Shown piece after piece: positions 23,757-36,600 of a stretch of 64,000 bases of DNA. Origin of the DNA: Bolinopsis microptera (Eukaryota; Ctenophora; Tentaculata; Lobata; Bolinopsidae); contig NC_087072.1 in NCBI RefSeq assembly GCF_026151205.1, forward strand, positions 14,856,169 to 14,920,168, read 5' to 3'. Under the pieces are notes generated by a model. The model was given only the letters and a program-made list of their open reading frames with translations, made no database searches and was not told where the DNA came from. The position numbers and the translations under genes are program-made. The first letter of the stretch is position 1, and the number at the start of each line of letters is the position of its first letter.

Positions 23757-25402
23757 ATGAGTTACGGACTTGGTCTTGTGGTGGTTGGCGACTCAAAAGT
23801 CGGCAAAACTTGTCTTATACAGACGTACGGAACAGGTGGGGCATTTATACAATATAGGTCAAAATAAGTAGTTTCATATCGTGTTTAGGTGTGATACTAA
23901 TAGACTACGGGTAACACACATTAAATTTAAGAGAATCGAACCTGGTGATAGTTATTTTTCTTTCTGCTGTTTTCTTTTCGGGGTCTAACAAGTTTTCCTC
24001 TGATGTTATCGAGTTTAACCTCTGATTCCTAACCGCAGGGGAGTTCCCTGAAGATTATGAGATAACAGTGGGACACTCCTACACTCACAACCTCAGAATT
24101 AACAAAGAGAAGATTGAGGTAAACATAAAACAACTTACGTTTTTAAAGATTATATTATTAACTAGCATTATTGATTTCCTTAGCTTTGCAAGGATGTATT
24201 GATATTTACAAGGATGTATTGATATTCTTGTGGGCCAATATAGCGAAACCATGATTTTCACTGATATATCTCCAAAATCACCCACAATTCTTTTAAAAAG
24301 CATACAATATTCTTTCCCATATGCATGACCACGTTTTTGATTCGATAAGGCTCTATCTGATAACAGTTTGTTCCTAATCATGAGAAACTTAATTAGAAAC
24401 CCAATATTAGAATAAGACAAGGGCAATTATGATAACGTTTAATCACCCTTTTGACGAACTCAGCTGTTTTTTAATTGAGTGGTACGTGGGAACTTGTCTT
24501 TTATGACTGAGTCAGTCCATATTCTTTGCAAAGATAACCTCGCGATTTCAACCCCATAACTCAAGTTCATTGAACCTCATAAACATTGCAGGTAAATATA
24601 CACGATACAGGAGGATCAAGAGAGCATGCAGGAGTGAGGCACATGCTGTACAACAAGGCTGATGTTTTTATCATTTGCTTCAGTTTAATCGACAGAAAGA
24701 CATTTCAACATGTTGAACAGGTATTTCAATTCAACATTTTCAACAAATTCAGAGTCGACTATAAAATTGGTGCTTCTGAAGGGGAAAATGTTTGTACTTT
24801 AAGATCGATTTCACTCAGGGATCGTCCACACATTATTATTTATAGGAAATTGAGATATTCCCCGTTTCTTATCACAGTTATCTTAGTTTTGGTTAAACGA
24901 GTTAAGAAGATTACGGGGAGACATAGCATTTGTGATGGTCGGTTGTCAATCTGATATGAGACAAGGCATCAATCCTTACCATGTGCCAAAAAATGAAGGT
25001 TTGTTTAAAGTGCTTCGGACGGTAGATGAAAAATTGATATGAAATCGTAGCGACCACCTTCAGTGCCTTTACACAGCTTTACAGATATAGGGTGGTCGTT
25101 GGGGCAATTCATGGCATTGCCACAATTTATTAGTGTTCTAAAGCATATTAATAATGAAACCAAACTTAATTAAATCGATCGATCAATAAGTTAAAAGATG
25201 TACAACCTCCGCAGGTATGCAGTTAGCAAGAGATCTTGGATGTCATTATTACGAATGTTCGTCAGTTACTCAGAGAAACGTAAAAGAAGTATTCGACAAA
25301 GCTGTGATGATAGCGATGGACTTGGAGCCACGTGCAATGAAAGAGGATAGCGGCTGTCTGGGATTTTTAGATGGCTGTTTTTCAACGAGCGATAAACCAT
25401 GA
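23757..25402 (+). CDS. divergent Rho-family small GTPase
   Basis: CDS join(23757..23835, 24039..24118, 24592..24720, 24887..24998, 25215..25402), 195 aa. The P-loop is GDSKVGKT. The effector region FPEDYEITVG resembles the Rho F.EDY.PTV. Then come ADVFIICFSLIDRKTFQHVEQ (Rho strand 4), the FWLNEL helix, and YYECSSVTQRNVKEVFDKAV (Rho G5 and the last helix). Odd points: the G3 motif is DTGGS, not DTAGQ, so the catalytic Gln is missing. The G4 motif reads GCQSD, not (N/T)KxD. The C-terminus ends in STSDKP without a CaaX box. Nucleotide specificity and membrane anchoring are therefore uncertain, and it may be constitutively GTP-bound, as in atypical Rho proteins. The acceptor CTCCCTTTCAG abuts the ATG. 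Confidence 0.75.
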
Positions 25403-26061
25403 GTAATTGGCAGTGTGGTAGTCTTGGTATGAAATTGAAGGTTTGATTTGGAGCGCTCAAACGCTCTGTTTTCGTGAGGAAGTGATTTGAAAGCTGGTGA
25501 CTTGGAGCAGACTTTTTAATAATTACTAAAATTTGCTGGAAATTCTGTTAATGATCAGAGAAATGAAACCCAGAAACCGTAACATTTCGTGGTGATAAAA
25601 CTTCTGAAATCAAAAACATCGTGCTCGCTCAAACTAAAAAAAAAGCATTTCAATCTTATGTGAGGATCACCCTCGAAGTGCTATTTCAATTAATACTTTT
25701 AGAGTCAGCGAAGAAATGAATTAAGTTATTTCGATTAATCTAATCTGTAAATATGCAATTTTTTTAGATCTTCAAAATCAAAATTTCAATTTGATGATCA
25801 TTGATCAGTTAATGTTATTAAAGCCAAGCAAACAGTGATTCAAAAGTATGGGTTACAAATATTAATATGGGTGACAAAATGAATTGGGAAAATTACAATA
25901 TTAGTTTCCAACAAAGTTTCAGTCAGAATTTTGCGTCATGCTACATACACATGCTACATGAAGAGGTCTCCTCCTAGTGTTAGAAATATATCTTAAGCTT
26001 CCTGAGATATATTGGCACTAATTCTGTCAAGGTAAAAGTCATTCGAAGATGGTAGTCCACT
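25403..26061. other. convergent intergenic region
   Basis: It lies between the 3' ends of the Rho-like gene (+) and the ShK gene (-). It is AT-rich and nothing further is identified. No clear AATAAA is seen for either gene. Confidence 0.4.
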
Positions 26062-28047
26062 TTAATTGCAGGTTGCGCTCGTCTCGCATTCTGGATTGGT
26101 GCACTTAAAGAAGTAGTTAAGTTTTCCCTTTCTCTTGCACGTGCAGACGCCACAGTTTGAGTCTTGTAGTGAGGAGCCCCATGGGTAAACTGTTCCACCA
26201 CAGTCAAACTGACAGCCTGGGACAAAGGGTATTTTAAAAAGTTCGCTTCAATTTGTTATACAATCTTGGTTTCAACGAATTTGTCTACAAAGTATTCTTG
26301 TATCGGATTTAACTTAAACCAGAAACACATCGTACAAAATGACCAATGAGGCTGTACCCCTACTTAGTCCAGATATCTATTTGAACATTTACCCAGAGGT
26401 GTTTTGTCAGTGTCGATAAGCTGTCCCTCATTAAGGAGCCGATCTCTCCAGGCATCTACTTCCGCCTGTCTCCGTTCTTCTTCCAGTTCCTGTGCTGTCT
26501 TCTCTCGAGGGGTTACTTCTTCCACTGTTACTTCATTCTCTTCTTCAGCAGCTGATAGCAGTTTACATATTCATCATTTCAAGTAATTCATCAGAAATCA
26601 AATTAAATTTTGCTGAAATGAAGCCTGGAAAATCTTATGTAACATAATCTGAGAGTCAACTTTAAAGCAACGATGAAATCATTGAAAAGCAATCATATCT
26701 TACTTCCATCACCACCTTCGGGAGTGCACAAGCCACAGGTAACTCTACACTTGGAAAGCATGGTCTTGTGGGTCTGACAAAGGTTTCCCGCCCTCTTGGA
26801 CCATGAAGTACAGTGCTTGCTCTTATCTTTGCAGGCCTCTTCTTTATTCTCGTCCTCCACTACAACTGTTTTCGAGCATTTGTCACAGGATTTTAAGCAT
26901 TTCTTTTCGACGTATTTTTTGGTATCGCACAGTTCCTTTCCCTTTCTTTCCACCCAGTTTTCACATCTGGTATCTAGATCCTTACAACTTGATTCTTCTT
27001 CTTTTTTCACGCTCCCTCCTGCAAGTACAATGATATAATTTGACCTTTTTAACATTTAACAACTGAACTAATAATGCAATGTACAATCCGAGACTGATAG
27101 AGGAAACAGGATTCAATTGAAACAGAAAGATCCCATAGGGTGACAGTAGAGACTAAAACTTGTCAGACTAAAACTAGTCTGTACTGACTACTGCCAGACT
27201 AGTTAGAAAATGTACCGTTATTACTACAGTCATCAGTAGTGCAGGTCCAAGTAACGTTGTTGCAAGTACAGATGTTACAGTCCACCTGAACTTGGCTCCC
27301 ATGTTTGAACTTGCTCCCCCCTTTGTAGCAAGGATTCTTGTCCAACGCCTCCTTGGTCTCCTTGCCTAGAAGAAGAAGAGAGTATGTTGTGTGTTTGAAA
27401 TGTGGTGCCTACGCGGTTACAGTCTCATTGCAGTTTTTAACTTGGTTCGGCTTTAGAGTATAACACTAAGGGTAAGGGTAAGGTTATTGGGATAAAAGTT
27501 GGTGATAAATGATAATATATTTTAATGATATTGATAAGTGCACGGCTATGTTCATTTAAAATAATGGGATCAGCTGTCTTGGAAAACGTGGATGAAATGT
27601 CGAGGAGATGAAAGTGTTACACCCTCGACGATAAATCATAAATATTATTAATTGCTTACAGTATGGGTCGACCATGCAGAATTTCCTTAGAGATCCGTCA
27701 CAGGCACATTTCTGGCAAGACTCAGGCACAACAAAGACAGTTCCTAGTTGTACTCCTTCTTGCTGCTTCTGTACACAGATCGGGTCCCTTACTGAGCTCT
27801 CTGCTGGCTCTGAAAGTGAATTAAAATAGATTTTAAATGTCCGTATGGATAAAAGGGTACTGATAGTAATATTGATGATGAACGGTCTTAAACTTAATTA
27901 GTCTAACACAATTTGCAACCGCTGTTTATATCTAATTTATGTTGAGACATATTTGTTCCCAAAGCGATTTATTGATCACAAAAATACGACGAACTTACTA
28001 GCAAACAGGAAAGCAGAGAGGAGAAAACTAAAAACATGAAGCTTCAT
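26062..28047 (-). CDS. secreted Cys-rich protein with two ShK domains and VWC-like repeats
   Basis: CDS complement(join(26062..26216, 26393..26551, 26704..27018, 27216..27365, 27660..27809, 27999..28047)), 325 aa. Exon 1 is a signal peptide (MKLHVFSFLLSAFLFA). Exons 2 and 3 each encode a short Cys module; exon 3 has VDCNICTC, as in VWC or pacifastin-like repeats. Exon 4 encodes two ShK units, each with six cysteines and the C-x2-C end. Exon 5 is an acidic Glu-rich spacer. Exon 6 is a third VWC-like module with CGVCTC. Introns 1-5 are all phase 1, typical of module shuffling. ShK units occur in cnidarian channel toxins but also in many matrix and enzyme-linked proteins, so toxicity cannot be claimed. 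A TTTCAG lies 1 nt before the ATG. Confidence 0.75.
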
Positions 28048-30673
28048 CCTGAAATTGTGATATTATCGAGTGTTAAGAAGAGTCTCACGAGTCGTGCTCT
28101 TTAAAGGAAGACTGTTGGCAAAGTTTCCTGTGTCCACAGACAATAACGATTACATATTAGGACGCAATGAAACTACCGGACCACGATGTATGGGGACTTG
28201 CCACCCCATGATAACATTAAAATATATCGACTCTGTTACATCGTTTCCTGTTAATAGAAAACTCCGCTACAAAATAAACTGGGATCTGGCAATACTACAC
28301 CTATGTGTTAAGAACGTAAACCATTAATTAATATGCAACCGACGTCCGGCCAACATGAACAGCTCAATAAAATCAGAATAAAGCTAAAGATGAAGATGTC
28401 ATCACACGCTTGACGCAAGCAATCACGGAAACTTCGAATTGTTTTGACGCGGGAGTCCTCAGAGTCAGATATTTATTGGATGAACTTGAAGGAGTGGCTG
28501 AGTAATAGGACGGTCAGGAGGTCTGACAGACTGACTCCAAGACGGTGTTTTTAACATAGGCAATGATTCCACGTTAGTGGTAATTCAATGTGCAGAGTTC
28601 AAGAGTGGAAGGTTAATAAAGAGATTAGATTGGCGGCGGATATCCTCTTTTTGAGTGCAAGGTGCCGCTTTGTTTTACAATTAGTAGACAAAGTTGGACG
28701 ACGGAAACGCTGGAAGTAACATTGAACACTATTTAGGACTTAAAATAAGAAAGCATGGAGAAATAATAAACCTACCCTGGGAATTTCATCCATGCAGACT
28801 GCAGAGAATGGGATTATACTAGCACAACTTTTATAACAAGCTCGGTTCTATCTTGTGCAATCGTTTCATATCAGCTGAGACTTCTATACAACAACTTCCG
28901 CTCACCAGTTATCACATTGTGACTCACACAGTATAGTGGGGCCAAACGTGAGAGTTTAGAAAAAATTGATTCTGTTCAGACCACATCATTTATACGGGAA
29001 TTATTTCCATACAGTGCACGTCAACTCATCAACTAGGCAGACAACAACATTCATGGCGATGTCTCTATTTTTGGAAATTACATTAGATTTAGACGGAAGA
29101 CGAATTTTGAAGTCGAAGACAGGAAAAACAGTTGGATCACGACAATGTTTTGATCAGTCACGAAGGAGGAGGGAGGGAGCAACCCCATCGATGCCCATTT
29201 TACCTTAAATTTCGAGGAATAAATGGGCGAAATGGACATCATTTTCGGTCTAAATCGAAATATCAAAAAATTAATATTTCTGATATCATACTCTATTGAG
29301 CTGTACTTGCTAATTGGAGGACGGTGAAGTTTATATTCATTATAACTCAAGTTTTAGCTGTTTTAAGGTTTAAAAGCAGCAATGTTCATGCCAATTCGAC
29401 CAAACGTTTAGGACAGAGGAATAAATAGGCAATGGGCTTCTTTGTTAGCTCACCTCCCCCTTTCCCATCAAGATTTTGCCATATACTAACCCGCTCCAAA
29501 CAACTCGTACCCTATACAGCCATCGGCAAATGCATGCCTCTGATGAATTCTGGGAGAGATCCAAATTTGCTAGTACAAAATGATGTTTGCGCGTGGAGTG
29601 GCTGATAGTGACAAACACCTGCATTGTGCATGTCCAACATTCAATGAACTACTGTCTAATAAAGGTGGTTGTGAGTGTGAAGTGTTGCTAGCTGCTCGTC
29701 TGAATCAGTAATCAGGCATGTTTTGTGTGCAAATGGGATTCCCTATCTCAATACCCTTTTCGTGACACTGTGGGATGGGACTGTAGTTTGGTGATGCCTG
29801 ATCACTGATGGTAAATGTATTATGAATGAACATTTTTGTTTGGTTATGGGGTGTTGTATAACGTACGTGTGGTCCGAACCACATGACTCATGAAATAAAT
29901 TTGATGCTAAAACTTGCTTAACTTGGGGACTTTCCATCATCCAAGAAGCCTATTAATGAATTTTATGAAGCCGTGTCGAGCAGTTTGGATACGATGGCGT
30001 GTTTGACAGGTCACGTACGTTCGGACTTGATCCAGCAAACTATCGGCGCGCGCCGACAGAGCTTTCAAATTCGCGATTTTGGGCGCGAATCTGTAGAGTG
30101 CCTAAAAATTATCCTCAAAAAAAACATTCGGCGCTAGCGCGTTCCCGAAGAAGAGGGATTTTCAAATTTGCGTGTAACCTGATAACTAGATCTATATTCT
30201 GTGTATCTGTATTCTGTGTACGTAACCACCGAGATATTGCTGAAGAAATAATACAGTGTTTCCCGAAACATAATTCGAACATAAAACGATTCGGATGAAT
30301 TACAAATACATTCTTGAAACATTGAGCGATGAACACATCACTCGCGATACAATTAGTAACCAAATTCAAGTGGAGAATACAATGAAAATGAATATTTGAA
30401 CTTTAAAGTTAATCCTATTACCAAAATTAGGTCAATTTCGAATTTTAATTAGCTATCAATTATCTCAAGGAAACACATTTTTTATAAATTAACATCATCA
30501 CTTAACACCACGGCTAACAATTGATCCGGATTGACAGAAAGGTTTACCGGCAGAAATGTCAGCATGCTTCTTGTTTTCTTTCAGCATCCAAGTTCAATAA
30601 ACCTGTCAGTTTCATAACTATTTTAACGATATTAATCAGCCACACAGGCTGCAAGATTACTCAAACACAGTAT
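28048..30673. other. 2.6 kb intergenic region
   Basis: No gene identified. Around 30042-30054 there is a 12 bp palindrome CGGCGCGCGCCG. It should include the promoter of the ShK gene and the 3' end of KIF11. Open frames here lack domains and splice context. Confidence 0.45.
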
Positions 30674-33600
30674 TCAGTAAGACACGTCCATTGCATTTGC
30701 AGGATTCTTGTTTGGGTCGCTGTTTTCATCGTCAGACTCTATCACACTCAAACTGATATCAGCCGATTGTTGAAGCTTCAGTCTGTTCAACTTGGCCCGT
30801 TTTGGTGTTGCACCTGAATTTATTGTTTGGTTAGAAGAGTTTTTCCAAAACAGCTGAAATAACTGATACTGTAATTTCAATTCTATTTCAGTCCACCGTG
30901 ACACCAATTACTTTTATTAATAAGGAAAATTACACACCAATCAATGTATGGTTACTCACCAGTTGGCAGATCTTCTCGAACATGTTTTCCCAGATGTTGA
31001 AGTGATTGCCCAGCTTCGGAAATAAGGCCTCTAGATTGTTGGCAGGTAGCATCGCCGTTTTCCACTAGATTGGAGGCTTCCTATGGAAGATAATCTTGAT
31101 ATTAGTACTTCCAGTTACAGATAAATAACCATGATTTGTTGTAACATAACTCAATATCGTATAAAAATGCAACTAGTTGATATAATTCAGTAGAAAATAA
31201 AAAATTAGAGAAACGGAGACCCCACCTTCGCAAGAGCTTGAAGATTGCTGAGTCGCTCGCTGTCCTGTTCCACAGTAATCATGTCAGATTCGCAGCGCTT
31301 CTCAAATATGTAGTGCAAGTGCGGCTCTTGTGGGAACACGTCTCCATTTGACAGTAGCAACTGATGTGATGTCAGAGTGGCACTGCGCGAGCTGGAAACT
31401 TGGTTGAAATGCTCGGAAGCCACTCTTTTTACCAGGGCATCTTTCTGAGAACAAGAGTCTCTGACAGAGGCAAACTTTGAGCGTGTCAATGTAAGGTTGG
31501 ATTTCACATCAGAGATCAGCTGAAATTATGGGTGTAAATTGTCAACAACAACAAATACTTTTGGATATGAACAGAGAAAAAACGTTTAATCAAAGATGGC
31601 ATATTTCTTTAACAGCAAACGGAGAAATGGATACTAGACTTCCTAGAAAAGGGTAGAAAAATTTTGTATAAATGGAGGTGATATTTGTAGAGAACTTGTT
31701 CACTATTTTGTTCAATGAAAGATAATCAGGCGTATTATGAACCTACCTTGGGTTTGAGACCGTTTTGTTCTTTAAACAGTTTTATGTGACCTTCAACCAC
31801 ACTAGCTGTACCATGTTTTAGAGATGTTATCAGTTCTGATGCGTTTTCTTGGAGCTCCTTGTCCTCGTCTGTCACCATGACTCCCGACTGTTGAACACAG
31901 TTTACCAATTATTGTGATATAAATTGTTGTAATATAAAAGTATCATCGATCAAATTACAGGATTTTAATCCTGACGAAATCAGCTTGCTCCGAAATACGT
32001 ACAAATAACAAAACAAAGATATTGACCTTTTTGACGCTGCCCTGAATGTTAGCTCGTCCGTCAAGAGAGCTCTGGAAGAGATCAGCGAAGGCGGAAGTGG
32101 TTTGTTTACTTAGCTCAGCTAGATTGTCTGTGAATTGCTGGTTCATGTTCTCGATCTTGTCTTGCATGAGGTCGTACTCTCTCTGGATCGTACGTTCCTG
32201 TTCCTCAAACAGTTGTTTGTGTTGTTCCCTGCAAGAAAAAAAGTGTCACAAAGCGCTCATTTCAACAAACCAATTGGATTCCAATTAAAAACTTCATCCT
32301 CAAAATTCACGATTTGAGAACTTGGTTTAACCAAATAAATTATGAAAGTAAGATACTAAAAGTACTAACTGTTTCTGCTCGCAAGTCTGAACTATCTTAG
32401 TACATTCCCTGATCGCCGAACTCGTCATGTATTTGAGAGCTTGCTCGAAATCTTCCAATTTAGAACTAAACGTCTGGTGCTCCTTCTCCAGCTAGAAATA
32501 AATGCGTGTTAGAAAGATATTATCTTAGTTAGAGATATTATCTAAGAATAAGATTAAGAATCTAGCAATAATTATGAATTATCTAAGTAATTATGGCAAA
32601 AAAGGCAGGTCAGCATAATTAATAGTTAGTAATTACCATCTGTATGTAGGAAGCATTGGTTTGCTCACAGTGTCCCTCTAGATCCTGTACGCTGGATATA
32701 GTCCTCTGAATAGCCGGCATCAGCTCGTTCGTCAAAAAACTTTTCAACCATTGCTCTAAAAACGTAAATAATTAGTCAATTAATTAATTAAATAATATAA
32801 AATAGATACAACGATAATTTAACCAATTAATAAAATGGTAATTAAAGATTGATTGTAACGAGCTATTATAATGTCTAGACACACACCATGGTTAGAGTCC
32901 CTGTTAACAACAGCAGTATCCAACCCACTGACAACAGTTTCCATCAGCTGGTTCAAACATGTTCTCTGCTTCTCCCTGTACTCGTTGTTCTTACTGTTGG
33001 ACTCCTGGAGCAGGCTGTCTATAGCCTTGTTTCTATCTGAGAGCTGACTGTTGCTCTGAGTTACAAACTCCTCGAACATGTCATATCGGTTCTTCGTGTC
33101 CTGAGATCAGTTATAATTTAGGGATACAAGTTTCAGTCTCGTTGTTGGTGTGACGTTCGAAAAATACAGTAAATAAAAACAAAGCACGGTGCGGCCGTCA
33201 AGTGATGAATGAAAGGTTTTGTTATCATGGTTATGATGTATAGTATCATGGTTATAATGAATTATGATGTATCATCATAATTTAAGCTAACAAGATATTT
33301 GTACCGTTATGAAGTTGTTAATGAGAGTTTTGTTTTGAGACTCCACCATCTCTTTCCTGTCTATCTTCTTGTGAAGACCATCAATCTGTTTGATACTGTA
33401 GTGGAACAAACTGGATATCTTCTCTCGGGCTTCAATCAGTGCGGAAAGCTCGTCCTCCTTCTCTTTTATCAGCTGGGTTTGTGACTTCATCCGACATTCC
33501 ATCTCACTGAGATATTATCTTATTGAGAATTTAATCTGAACTGTACATTTTTCCCATAAATCTGAACATCAGATTTATCTTAAACATCTCGAAATATGTC

Positions 33601-36600
33601 AGGGCACCAAATTTCAAGTTACCGTGGAATAAACACAAACTAAATAATCAAGCGTACAGCACTAATTGGGTACATTGCTTATTTTTGCTATCTTATCACT
33701 ACTCTTGGGGGGGGGGGGGGGGGGGGGGCACTCTTATCTTCCTGTGTTTAGAGATAAGTTTATTTGTGTAATAATAATAATAAATTAATTAATAATCACT
33801 GTGTTACAGTACCATGTAACCTTAAGACCAGGCCATCCCCACCCATCCCCCTAGTTTTCCATCAGTCCTCCCTCCTCAATCGTAAAAACAGTTAAAATTA
33901 AAATGTCACTCACTTGAACTTATCGACCTCCAGATAAACCCCAGATTTGTCCCTGCTGTTCTGTAGCTCCTTCTTCAGCTTCTCTATCTCCGCAGTGTAC
34001 TCCTTAATCAGAGTCTTCTTGGAGGATCTTTGGTTAACCTCCGGCTTGTTCAGGATGTTCTTAGCTCTGTTAGCGTAGTCTAGGGTGCTGAGTGTCTCCT
34101 CTAGGTTGCAGGCTGCCGGGGAGACTGTTGCAATGATAGATGTCTGGGTTCGTCCTCCCAAACTGTCCTGCAGATAATAAAGTTCAACTTTCTATAAAAT
34201 TAAAATCTACAATTTTTATTTAATTCGGTACAGTGCTGTCTACGGTCACTTGCAAACAAATGACTGAAAACTTAAAACAAGCGAATAGAAGAAATTGCAG
34301 ATTTAAATCTTAACTTTTACAACATAATATATAACACTGCTTTCCAAGCAGGAGATAGAACGGTACCTGTAATAAACGAGTAAGTTTACTCTCCCTGTAG
34401 GGAATGTGAGGAGCTCTGTCTACTAGAGCTGTAATAACCCGACCCAGGGTCAGCAGACTCTGGTTTATGTTGCCAGCTTCACGTGCTCGCGCGTTCGCCG
34501 CACCTGACCGTCCGATATTCTCTGAACCTGCCAAATCAACCTAAACGAGAGTACAATTAGTTTTCTAAATATTGACAAATCATGTTAGTTCAGGCTCTTT
34601 CTGACATCTTATGACTATGATAAGAAGTAAAAATGTGACAAGCCTCCCCTAAAATACCCTTATTTAAACTTACCAGGTTGAACTTGCCCATCTTGAAGAC
34701 CTCCTCCTCACACTCCCCAATATCCTCCTTCTCAGCTACAGACTTGATGTGAACTGTAACTGTGAACACCACATGTGATCTACTAGAGGTGGCGTTTAGC
34801 AGTGTCTCCGCCGTGCGCCTCTTCTGCATCGCGCGGTCCATCACATGGTATACTTCGTCCTTGTTCATCACTTGTACCTCCTCCAATCCTTGAATTACTA
34901 CTGATCCCTGAACAGCTATGTGTCAATACGGCAAGCCAAAATTTACAATTATTATTATAATTCTTGAAATATATCATGATAAATGAGATGATACGATTGA
35001 AAAGTTCGGAATGCGAATGATAAGTTGAAAATGTGACATGCACGCTGTGCTGATTTCATGAAGTATATGAGAGATAATTCAACATGTCCAAGAATCTTGT
35101 AAGTTTAATGCAACAATGTGGGTAGTGTGAAAAATGAAGAAAAAAACATTCCGAGATAACATGATATTGTAAGAGATCGTTCAGTGTCCTATAATGGTGT
35201 TGCTTTATTATGGGACCAGAATCTGTATTACAAGCATACAGCCAGGATTGTTCATGCGCCAGCAGTAAGTATTCCGCATTAAATAAGGGTGCATTACTTA
35301 CAGCGACATTTACTCAGTACTTACAATGGAACTCTGCGAATGGGCTCATTAAATATGTGTATTAAAAGCAGTGTTATTGATATATATACTAATTTTAATG
35401 AAATTAGGTCATACCTTGATACTTTAACGATCATCAAATTTCGAATTTGACAGACAAAAATTCTTTGTCCACTTAAGGAAAGACAATTGTCCATTGATTT
35501 GTGAAAACTATTATATAATATACATTAAATCTACACTCTACAGCGACTTAACCGTTAAATTGAAATAATAGTGCTATAGAATATTAGTCTTAACTCTTAT
35601 ATTGTGACTATTTGATAAACACATAAGTTCAAATCCGATCCCAATCAAAGGGTATAGTCATGTTAAAGTGCTGAATCATAAAAATATCATTCATGCTAAA
35701 ATCTCATATTATTTAGTACTCAATCGTTGTAGGTAATCAAGTTTGGGCGTTAGTAGTTTCCATGCTTTGAAACATGCCTATATTACTAACAAATTCTTAT
35801 TCGGGAACGTGATCAGTCTCATGTCATGCTTGATGCTTGGAAATCAGTTTTACAGAAATAAGACTGCAAAAGATTAAATGTGCTGTTTGGAAGTGCTTTA
35901 GAGTGCTTTAAAGAAGTTAAGATAAATGCAAGAGAAATATTTTTGCAGGAGGTAGGAGCACTGATACGCTAAGTTATGCAAGGTGTTGCTAGTGTAGCTG
36001 CATTGCTAGTGCACTAGCCTGCCTCCAACGAGCCCTTACAACACTCAGTGTACCAAGCAAACAAAGAGGAGAATAGGAGAAGGGGGTAGCAGACCAAATA
36101 GTCTGCTTCCCGGGCTCCTCCTCCTTCTCTCCAAAGATAAGAAGAGCAGCAGCAGTGCGTCACATAGCCGTAACATGCTAGGATCCCCAACTGGCGCTAC
36201 TTACAATTCCACGTGATCCCGTTACCTTCCTGGTGGAATCCTCAAACAGTTTCAACTTAGTCACGTTGCTGCTGTTAGTGGACAGCAGATCAAACAGCTC
36301 CTCGTTGTAAAGTTCCAACATGCTGATCCTAACTGAGAAGTCACTAGCTTGACTGTTCAGTCGGTCGAACAAGTGGGACATACACCGAGGGATTAGACCT
36401 ATTTTGGGGTCCTGGAAGGGGAGGTGTGTTGTTAGGATCAAACGTACTGAGAATTTTCACCGGTGCAGAAATCTATTTAAGAAGCTATAAACATTAAACA
36501 TTGGAGGTTTAAAAATCAAGGGTTTAAGGCCACAGGGGGGGGGGTCCGAGGTCAATTTTGAGATTTTGAGATATGTTGTAGAGCTCGATCTAAATTTTCA

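Noticed and set aside
24721-24954. Continuation of the Rho-like exon 3 frame
   Set aside because: It reads through the donor after VEQ into intron; exon 4 at 24887 in another frame restores the GTPase sequence.
26404-27038. Plus-strand frames over the ShK gene
   Set aside because: Antisense shadows of exons 4 and 5.
27466-27486. Telomere-like GGGTAA repeats
   Set aside because: Only about three units of GGGTAA, too short to mean a telomere remnant.
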